Positions 57,263-64,000 of a DNA stretch of 64,000 nt are shown piece by piece (the stretch's first letter is position 1; each line of letters begins with the position of its first letter). This DNA comes from Serripes groenlandicus (taxonomy: Eukaryota > Mollusca > Bivalvia > Cardiida > Cardiidae), in assembly GCA_031761405.1 (NCBI GenBank), contig JASEVX010000011.1:15125609-15189608 (forward strand). The letters run 5' to 3'. The notes beneath the pieces are model-generated. The model made no database searches and was not told the origin of the DNA. It saw only the letters and a list, made by a program, of their open reading frames with translations. The position numbers and the translations under genes are program-made.

Positions 57263-57388
57263 ATGTCAAATAAGGATTTAAGAACATGGAAAATGCCCCT
57301 TATCTAGAGCTCTAGTGAAAATGGCTTGCTAGATTATTACAGTCTAGACAAGGAGAAGATAAAAGTATAACTGGTCCCTGTATTCATC

Positions 57389-57424
57389 CAGAGACATATA
57401 AACACATGTGTTTATATGTCTCTG
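57389..57424. repeat. Perfect 36-bp palindrome
   Basis: 'cagagacatataaacaca' is followed immediately by its exact reverse complement, with no loop. Confidence 0.97.
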
Positions 57425-57477
57425 ATTCATCAAACATTTTAGATCAATTATAATTCTAAATTTGAAGAATATTCATT

Positions 57478-57635
57478 CTTAACCCATTTTCCACTTACTA
57501 GTAGTATAGCAAATCTATAGTAGATGACCTAGAAAACATTTAGTAAAAAATACCTCTATGAATGAAAGAACAATTATTGAATAATGTTTTCAAAAGTCAT
57601 CAGAAAGTCTTTGTATAACATGGGAAAGGGTTAGG
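57478..57635. mobile_element. Family A-like foldback at the edge of element D
   Basis: 'cttaacccattttccacttact' at the left and 'aacatgggaaagggtta' at the right, with 'gaaaacatttag' and 'ttttcaaaagtcatcag' inside. The right terminus overlaps the left tip of the following element D arm. Confidence 0.7.
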
Positions 57636-57910
57636 GACTATTTCATGGCCGAAATTAGACAATGACTTGTTGGGAACACGAGTTCAAGTTGTCAAAATGT
57701 AGAGGACCTTGGGCTCAGTAACTATCATAACCTGGTCAGATAAGCTTTTTTAAATGTATCTGAATGAAAGAAAATAATTGAAAATATTAGGGTGGAAATG
57801 TATAGGCAAATAAAGTGCACATTTTTGGGCTAAGCTTTGCATATTGTTAAGTTATCTAATATAAATATCAAATACCTGTAACAGTGAGGTTAAGTTCCCT
57901 TGTAGATGCA
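57625..57910 (+). mobile_element. Left arm of element D (copy of 1-310)
   Basis: 'gggttagggactatttcatggccgaaattagacaatga' through 'aatacctgtaacagtgaggttaagttcccttgtagatgca' is a close copy of 1-310. Its outer arm may be at 58987-59105, which would place 57911-58986 as inserted DNA. Confidence 0.88.
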
Positions 57911-58235
57911 ACGAGCATTCAATTTACAAGCACATTCACACATCATGATTGTGCAAATCACTTACAAACATGGTGATGTTCATCAAATAATAAATGTCCT
58001 ATGGTGTGTAAACACAACTATATTACACCTATTTAAAGATTGGGTATTCAATACAAACATTGTTTTGAAAGTGGACCAACAAAGGAATATTCCTGTTTAG
58101 TCAAGTTGAAATAGGTCCAATGGAATGGTAGGACTTGTCATTTGTAGCTTAAAGTTCAAGTTACCCATTTTGTGATGACACCTGGTTGCTATGATTTTTA
58201 TCCAATCAATACGGCTGGAACAAATTAAGTAGAGG
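57911..58235. other. No gene seen
   Basis: Unassigned sequence inside the split element D. Confidence 0.45.
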
Positions 58236-58239
58236 ATCA

Positions 58240-58425
58240 CTGAAGTAAGATTCCTATTCCATTTTCTTAATATCAGACAAGGACTTTCAGACAAATGGAA
58301 TTTTCAAATTTTCAAATTTTGCCCCTTTTCTTATACCTCCTGACTGCCATGTTTTTCAACCAATCAGTATGGCTTGAACATTCTTTGTAGAGGGTCACCC
58401 AAGGAACATTTCAACTAAATAACAT
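58240..58425 (+). repeat. Single unit of the ~178 bp repeat family
   Basis: 'ttttcaaattttgccccttttctta', 'gactgccatgtttttcaaccaatcagtatggcttgaac' and 'gtagagggtcacccaaggaacattt' match a unit of 10905-11315. Confidence 0.8.
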
Positions 58426-58427
58426 AG

Positions 58428-58880
58428 CGGATTGGCTGATCTGGCTCGTAGATCTCAATGAAAAAACATAGCGAATTGGTTGATACGGGTCATAGATCGT
58501 AGTTCAACCACTCAAAACACATAGCTAATTGGTTGGTTGATCTTGGTCGTAGATCGTAGCTCAGCCACTGAAAAAAATAGAAAATTGTTTGATCTGGGTC
58601 TTAGATAGTAGCTCAGCCATTGAAATAATAATTCGAATTGGTTGATCTGGTTCGTAGATCGTAGGTCAGCCAATATAAAAACATAGCGAGTTGGTCGATC
58701 TGGGTCGTCGATCGTAGCTCAGCCACTGAGAAAAACATGGCGTATTGGGTGATCTGGGTCGTATATCGTAGTTGAACCACTCAAAAGACATAGCGAGTGG
58801 GTTGATCTGGGTCGTAAATCGTAGCTCAGCCAATGAGAAATCATAGCGAATTGGTTGATCTGGGTCGTAGATCCATTGAA
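58428..58880 (+). repeat. 53-bp minisatellite, about 9 copies
   Basis: 'gttgatctgggtcgtagatcg' plus 'tagctcagccactgaaaaacatagcgaattg' repeats with anchors at 58591, 58644, 58697, 58751, 58804 and 58857. Earlier units are more diverged. It follows the ~178 bp family unit directly. The 74-codon minus frame is a repeat shadow. Confidence 0.93.
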
Positions 58881-58986
58881 GAGTCTTCAAAGCAGTAATC
58901 GATTTATATATATAGCTAAAAAGGCGTTATTATTACTTTATTTCGCGCTATTACGCCATTTTTTCGCGTTATAACGCCCTGAATTG

Positions 58987-59105
58987 AAATTCTTGTTGCA
59001 TCTACAAGGATCCTCACTGCTACAGGTGTTTGATATTTGAATTAGATAACTAAACAATGTGCAAAGCTGAGTCGCAAATTGTGCACTTCATTTGCCCTTT
59101 AAGTT
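58987..59105 (+). mobile_element. Right-arm fragment of element D
   Basis: 'attcttgttgcatctacaaggatcctcactgctacaggtgtttgatatttgaattagat' to 'gtgcacttcatttgcc' copies about 765-885 of element D. Confidence 0.82.
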
Positions 59106-59725
59106 TTAGTTGAAAAATTAAAGGGCGATTTGAAATATGATACATTGAAATAGAAATTTTCTAAGAAATGGAGAGATTATCTGCAATTAAAACATTTCCT
59201 ACGTTATTTCTTCTCAAAATATCATAATTCATTTCAAAGCGACTGAAATCCAGATGGCACGAAAAAAAAAAAAAAAAAAAATAGAATTCGCCCTAAATGT
59301 TATTCTTTATGTTATCCAAGTAAAACCAGGGTAGAAAATGTATCGTTTTTTATCAATAAAGTGAACTTGAGTCGTTTTCAATTGTCCCGATGAAGGGGTT
59401 TCCTATTTAAAAATACTTACCCCGTTACTGACAGGGTAGAATTTGCGATGGAAAAAGTATCGAAAACAAGAAAATCTCACCGATTATAGGGGTATGTAAT
59501 ATGTCAGTTATCATATTTTAATGCCCCAAATACAATCTTAAAATTGGATTTTTTTTTCGACAGTTGGGTATCTAGAGTTCAGTCGCTTTAAGTAACAGAC
59601 AGTTTTCGAAATTAACTTTTTTGGCTGGTAGCAAGTACGTGCTACCTGCTTAGAAAGAAGGTAGCAAATTCATATTTCAGGTAGCATTAGCAAGATAAAT
59701 CTTAACATGGGCAAGCCTTTACCTT
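59106..59725. other. No gene seen; poly-A run
   Basis: Contains an ~18-nt A run at 59263-59281 and no supported gene. Confidence 0.5.
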
Positions 59726-59727
59726 TA

Positions 59728-59956
59728 ACCCTTTCCCTCATATAGACGCTTTCTGACGCCTCTGCAGGAGACGGCTTTTTTTGAAAACATAGTGACAAAA
59801 GAAGAAATGGCTCACAACGAGCAATTTCTTCTTTTGCCACAATGTTTTCCACTTTTAGTTATAAGTTATCCATTCAATTATAGAGATTTTCTATTTTTTG
59901 ACAAGATATGTTCAAAGTCGTCTGCTGCAGAATTGTAGTAAGAGGGGAAGGGTTAA
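59728..59956. mobile_element. Complete family A foldback (~229 bp)
   Basis: 'ttaaccctttccctcatata' to 'agaggggaagggttaa', almost identical throughout to 55933-56167, including 'catagtgacaaaagaagaaat' and 'gtcgtctgctgcagaattgt'. The similarity indicates recent common origin or local duplication. Confidence 0.9.
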
Positions 59957-60850
59957 TTTAATTCATAAAATGACTAGAGATTACATGGTTCAAATCGATA
60001 TTTAACAAACATCCACTTAAACGATAGTGGGAGTTCTCATTTTCTGGTATAATGTATGGTGGAGGGGAAGGGGCCTGGGACCTTGAGAAGGGGAAATTTC
60101 GCTGCGTTTTTAGTAAAAACGAGTGGGAAAATTGTACTGATTTTTACTAATTTTTTCTTGTTTTACGTTTTACATTTCTGCTTTGTCAACAATTAACTTG
60201 AAGACATTCACATCTTGTCTTGATTGAGTGAATCTATGTACAGAGTCCTTGTGGGGTCCATAATTGTCATGTTTACTATGGCGATTTTTGCATTTCGGCA
60301 ATGATTCGGAGGGGAATTAATATGTTTAGGGGAAAAACTATGCTTATTTTCTGAGGGGAAGGGGCCTTTAAACGGCCCCTTTTAAATAAGGTAAAACAAA
60401 CCTGTAATGTAATGCGCAAACGAATCACATTTACAATTTGTTTGTTTGAACAACTTGATATCAGACTGTCCAAATAAACTTGATAACGTACAGATAGGAG
60501 CAGAAAAATATAGCGAAAATGAAACTGGGCTACCTTTTTGCAGGTATAATGTTTTTGCTATTTACTCTGTTCACAGGTATTAAGTTGCCATTTTACGAAG
60601 AAAGTTTGCTACTCGCTACTGTTAATCTCGACCCTGCCCGGACAATGTTAATATATAAATGAAATATTGCCAAATGTGTCAATATGATATAAAAAACATC
60701 ATAAGAAAAAGATGAAAAGTCAGACAGGTCGTCAAAATCATTATTGTGATATTCAATTTTTATGTTTAAAACAATAATTCATAAGCAAGCTTCTGTGTCC
60801 CAACGTCACAGGTTGGGACAGATTATGACTGTCAGTCACTTGATGCTGTA
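59957..60850. other. No gene seen
   Basis: A repeated 'ggaggggaaggggcct' motif (60062, and degenerate at 60355) is the only pattern noticed. Confidence 0.5.
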
Positions 60851-60854
60851 TACT

Positions 60855-61055
60855 GCTTTCCCACATACAAACAAAATGCAAACCAATGGAAATTCTCTAT
60901 GAATGATAGTTTATTTTTTTTAATTACAGTTGAAATCATTGTGGCAAATGAAGAAATTGCTCATCCTGTGCAATTTTTCCTTTTGATACAAAGTTGTAAA
61001 AGGTCGTCAGATGCGGGGGCATCAAAATGCGTATATTAGTGGGAAAGTGTTTATC
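60855..61055. mobile_element. Family A foldback, diverged
   Basis: 'ctttcccacatacaaac' and 'tattagtgggaaagtgttta' as ends. The internal hairpin 'attgtggcaaatgaagaaattgctca' / 'tgtgcaatttttccttttg' lies between. Confidence 0.78.
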
Positions 61056-61149
61056 TGTGATTTTCAGAAAACCTAGATCAAACAAATGTATTCATAAATT
61101 AACTCTTCCCACACTGCAACCAACCCTTTGCTGTCTGAACAAATTATTT

Positions 61150-61393
61150 CGCCCTTTTCCCACATACAACTAATCTGCAGCATGCGGACAACTTTAAAAA
61201 CATACCCGTTAACATATGGAAAATCTCTATATAAAGGTGGTATTATTATTGAATACAGTTTAAATCATTGTGACTAATGGAGAAATATTTGTTTTTACTA
61301 TTTTGGGTTATTTCTCCTTTTGCCACAATATTTTTAAAAGTCATCCGCTGCTTAGGCGACAGAAAGCGTCTGTATGTCGGAAATTGTTTAACC
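61150..61393. mobile_element. Family A foldback, ~240 bp
   Basis: 'cgcccttttcccacatacaac' and 'ctgtatgtcggaaattgtttaa' as ends, 'atctgcagcatgcggacaac' subterminal, and the hairpin 'atggagaaata' / 'tatttctccttttgccaca'. Confidence 0.78.
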
Positions 61394-61621
61394 CTGTTCC
61401 TGATACCCAAGAATTAAAACACCGTTGCAGCTGATAACTTTCCTTGTAAATGCCTGGTATTTAATGACTGTTTTCAAAGTTGAAGGAATGATCTTCTCGC
61501 AAACCTTTGCTGTCTGCTGGTTAGATTTTAACATAAATTTACTTGACCCTTTAACATGCCATATACAAATCCAAGTTACCTACATAATGAATAATACTTA
61601 TCTCTTTAGTCTTGTCTTTTA

Positions 61622-61876
61622 AGATAACCCTTTCCCACATACAGAAACTACCTGACGACTCTGTAGCAGACGACTGTTGAAAACATTGTGACGAAAGGAG
61701 AAATTACTTTGAACTTGGACAACTAATTTGTCCCAGCTCAAAATGAGCAGCAATTTTTATGTTTGCTCCAACTTAATGTGTACAACCCTATTCCCATCGA
61801 TAATTTACATAATTTTGCCTATATGTTTTCAAAGTCGTTTGCTGTTAATTCGTCGTTTTTAGGGAAAGAGTGACAC
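61622..61876. mobile_element. Family A foldback, ~250 bp
   Basis: 'ataaccctttcccacatacag' at the left and 'gtcgtttttagggaaagagtga' at the right, with 'gtagcagacgactgttgaaaacattgtg' and 'tatgttttcaaagtcgtttgctg' inside. Confidence 0.78.
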
Positions 61877-62395
61877 ACTGATAGTGTGTTTGTATATTAT
61901 GCTATACTGATAAGACCTGGTGAAATTATTTTGTACGTTGGGTTCTATAAATCTAGATCCACAGGGAAATAGATGACGAGTGTTGTAAAGTAAGCATATC
62001 TTTTTTTATTAAAAATAAGTTTATTTGATAATTTAGTTCTAATTATGGACATACTGCGGCGAACTTAGTGTGGTACGAACGTACAATACCTGGAATTTTT
62101 CACGAGGTGCCATTACACTTCGGTTATTAAAATTACCGCGAATTTATAAGAAATAAGTTCGTGGGCTTCTGGCGAGTTAGTACTGCACGGTGAGGGTAAA
62201 CACATTTACTTCTGGTCTATTAAGAGGCATCTCAATGATTCTAACACATTCCTCCTTTATTTTCATGTAAACTGATCAGTTACAGCTCTGAATTGTCAGC
62301 TTTTAAAAGCGTGTCTCATGTCATGTAGAACACCGCATATCATTGAAAAGATTTACCTCTAAGCTTTAAAACAATTTAAAGAAAACGGGGGTGGG
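61877..62395. other. No gene seen
   Basis: Unassigned; the 62147-62180 patch loosely resembles 48755-48790. Confidence 0.5.
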
Positions 62396-62397
62396 GG

Positions 62398-62655
62398 TCA
62401 TGCATAATCACGCCCCGTTCTCCTACTCACGTGTTTCTTAGTTTTCTCACACCAGTAATCCACACAACATACTTTCCAAGCAACTGGATGCTGTTCCACA
62501 TAGACTGTTAGCCCATTTGTGAAAGACGAATGACGCTTGTCACAATGACTTTTGGCAAACGTCGGATAGAATGTTGGCCGAGCTGGATTTCGAACTCGCA
62601 ACCCCTGGATTGACAGCACGCGTCGCTACCGACTGCGCTACCCAGGCAATAAAGC
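62398..62655 (-). mobile_element. SINE-A copy with full tRNA-like head
   Basis: On minus, 'ctgggtagcgcagtcggtagcgacgcgtgctgtcaatcc' (A box) and 'gcgagttcgaaatcc' (B box) precede 'gctcggccaacattctatccgacg', 'gtgacaagcgtcattcgtctttcac', 'atgggctaacagtctatgtgg' and 'tactggtgtgagaaaactaag'. The 3' module after 'gagtagga' is missing. It has the best-preserved head in the window. Confidence 0.9.
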
Positions 62656-62845
62656 ACCCATCAAGCTAAAATGGTTAGTTTTGGACCAATGCTGACCCGG
62701 ACAAAACCGGGGTTTCACATTATCTACTTAATTTCACTTTCAAACAACGTCAAAATACTAAAAGTGATCAAATCATTTCCAATGGATCCTATACACATTT
62801 ACAATTAATTTAAACTCAATGTCATATATAATATTATATATAATT

Positions 62846-62961
62846 GGGCCACTCCATGAGAAAACCGGTGATATGGCACATTTTTCGATTTTGGGATTTT
62901 TACATTTTCATATAGTCCAAATTGTCTAGTTTTGTTTGATATATATGTAGACTTCGTATAT
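62846..62961 (+). repeat. Repeat F, copy 1 (truncated by a SINE)
   Basis: 'gggccactccatgagaaaaccggtgat', 'ttttcgattttgggatttttaca' and 'ctagttttgtttgatatatatgtagacttcgtat' repeat at 63318-63440. Here the sequence is cut at 'cttcgtatatcgctg' by a SINE-A. Confidence 0.88.
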
Positions 62962-63090
62962 CGCTGTTTAACAGTCTATGTGGAAAAGCAGCCAGTTGTT
63001 TGGAAACTATGTTGTGTGGTGTACTGGTGTGGGAAAACCAGAAAACGCATGAGTAGGTGAACTGGTCGCCGTGATATGACTGATATGAAT
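62962..63090 (+). mobile_element. SINE-A copy, 5'-truncated
   Basis: 'ctgtttaacagtctatgtggaaaagcagcc', 'gttgtgtggtgtactggtgtgggaaaaccag' and 'gtcgccgtgatatgactgatatgaa'. It interrupts repeat F copy 1. Confidence 0.88.
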
Positions 63091-63317
63091 CTTTTGTAAA
63101 ACATATAGAAAGCATTTTTTTCATATTTAGACAGAAATGAACTGGAAAGAATGAAATTCAGTCATATCTGTCAATAGCTAATGCTATCTTTCTATGCGTC
63201 AGTATAAGGACAAAGATATATAGATAGATAGTCTTTATTTCCTCCAAATTTGAAGAGCAAGTACATTTCATATTAAAGATTACAAAAGTGAGAACATAAA
63301 TATATAATAATAGATAT

Positions 63318-63470
63318 GGGCCACTCCATGAGAAAACCGGTGATAGTGACAGCATTTTCGATTTTGGGATTTTTACATGTTCATATAGTCCAACCTGTCT
63401 AGTTTTGTTTGCTATATATGTGGACTTCGTATGACGAATATTGACGCCGTAATGGGGGTCAAAAATAGAC
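63318..63470 (+). repeat. Repeat F, copy 2
   Basis: This copy of 62846-62961 continues further with 'cgaatattgacgccgtaatgggggtcaaaaatagacg'. The opening 'ccactccatgagaaaacc' resembles the tip of family C ('gccg..ccgagaaaacc'). A short GATA run (63216-63234) lies upstream. Confidence 0.8.
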
Positions 63471-64000
63471 GTGTGTTACTAATTGCTGAAATGACGTCGA
63501 CGTCATTTTCATGATTTATGTTCGACGCTCAAACAATTTAGTAATTTTCAGCAAAGTTATTCTTAATTTTATCAAAATGGTTTGAGTACATTTTAAGTCA
63601 TTCAGCGTATAACTTCACCTGTAAAGCAGTACTACGTCGAATGGTGGTGCAATTTAAAGAACGATGTTTTGAACAAGATGTTAGGGTCGTGCTGAAATAC
63701 AAGTACATGTATGTCATGGTCTTATTTCCTGTGCTACAACGAACAATAATTATACGCATCCACATGATTATTATTTGAATGCCGCCGGGTGCATCGATTT
63801 ATTACAAACTTAGGAATAAATCCGGAAAATAAATTCAATCTAAATCTACATTATCGAAGGAAATGAATTGAATGTATTTAGATTCGGCTTTTCTCATAGT
63901 AATCGTTTAGCTAGCGAGATCTTATTTCAAATTTATCCAATTTCCCCAAACCTGTGTGGTTTGTGATTATATCGTCCTTATAAAGATCTGAGATCAGTTT
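63471..64000. other. No gene seen
   Basis: AT-rich end of the window without supported features. Confidence 0.5.

Overview
This is AT-rich eukaryotic DNA with no operons, no bacterial-type coding density and almost no long reading frames. The best guess for the host is a bivalve mollusc. The guess rests on the repeat types: tRNA-headed SINEs with a conserved central domain, tandem-repeat elements that open and close with a 'ctcacctgag / ctcaggtgagc' signature, short foldback elements ending in TTAACCC, and an expanded-type alpha-1,3-fucosyltransferase gene. The host call is an inference from recalled repeat families, not a proven identification.

Only one intact protein-coding gene is convincing: a single-exon alpha-1,3-fucosyltransferase (GT10 type) at 28773-29969 (+). 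It encodes a 398-residue type II Golgi membrane enzyme. A plausible 5' UTR splice acceptor ends at 28416 and a polyadenylation signal lies at 30187.

The rest is mobile and repetitive DNA. There are three decayed non-LTR retrotransposons: 7.6-9.0 kb (-), 32.5-32.85 kb (+) and 35.0-36.9 kb (+). The last keeps a 2A-like NPGP motif. A tyrosine-recombinase (DIRS/Ngaro-like) retrotransposon runs from about 39.95 to 45.68 kb, with RT, RNase H, recombinase and SGNH-hydrolase parts, and is broken by a ~640 bp insertion and a ~2.2 kb palindromic block. A complex ~1.9 kb foldback element lies at 11.3-13.25 kb inside an older repeat. SINEs of at least two head types occur, including one mosaic copy and one with a clear 15-bp target-site duplication. 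Several short inverted-repeat families are present, two of them bounded by TTAA. Tandem arrays have periods of 29, 33, 53, 93, ~130, ~175 and ~178 bp, and there are CT, GT, poly-C and poly-G tracts.

Layout: 0-6.5 kb holds an inverted-repeat element, a SINE and small foldbacks; 6.9-13.3 kb tandem-repeat elements, a LINE and the large foldback; 14.7-25.3 kb tandem arrays and SINEs; 28.4-30.2 kb the fucosyltransferase; 30.4-31.8 kb a 33-bp minisatellite; 32.5-37.3 kb LINE remnants, a foldback and a CT tract; 38-45.7 kb the YR retrotransposon; 46-55 kb mostly featureless intergenic or intronic DNA; 55-63.5 kb a dense cluster of short foldback elements. No cooperating gene set is visible.
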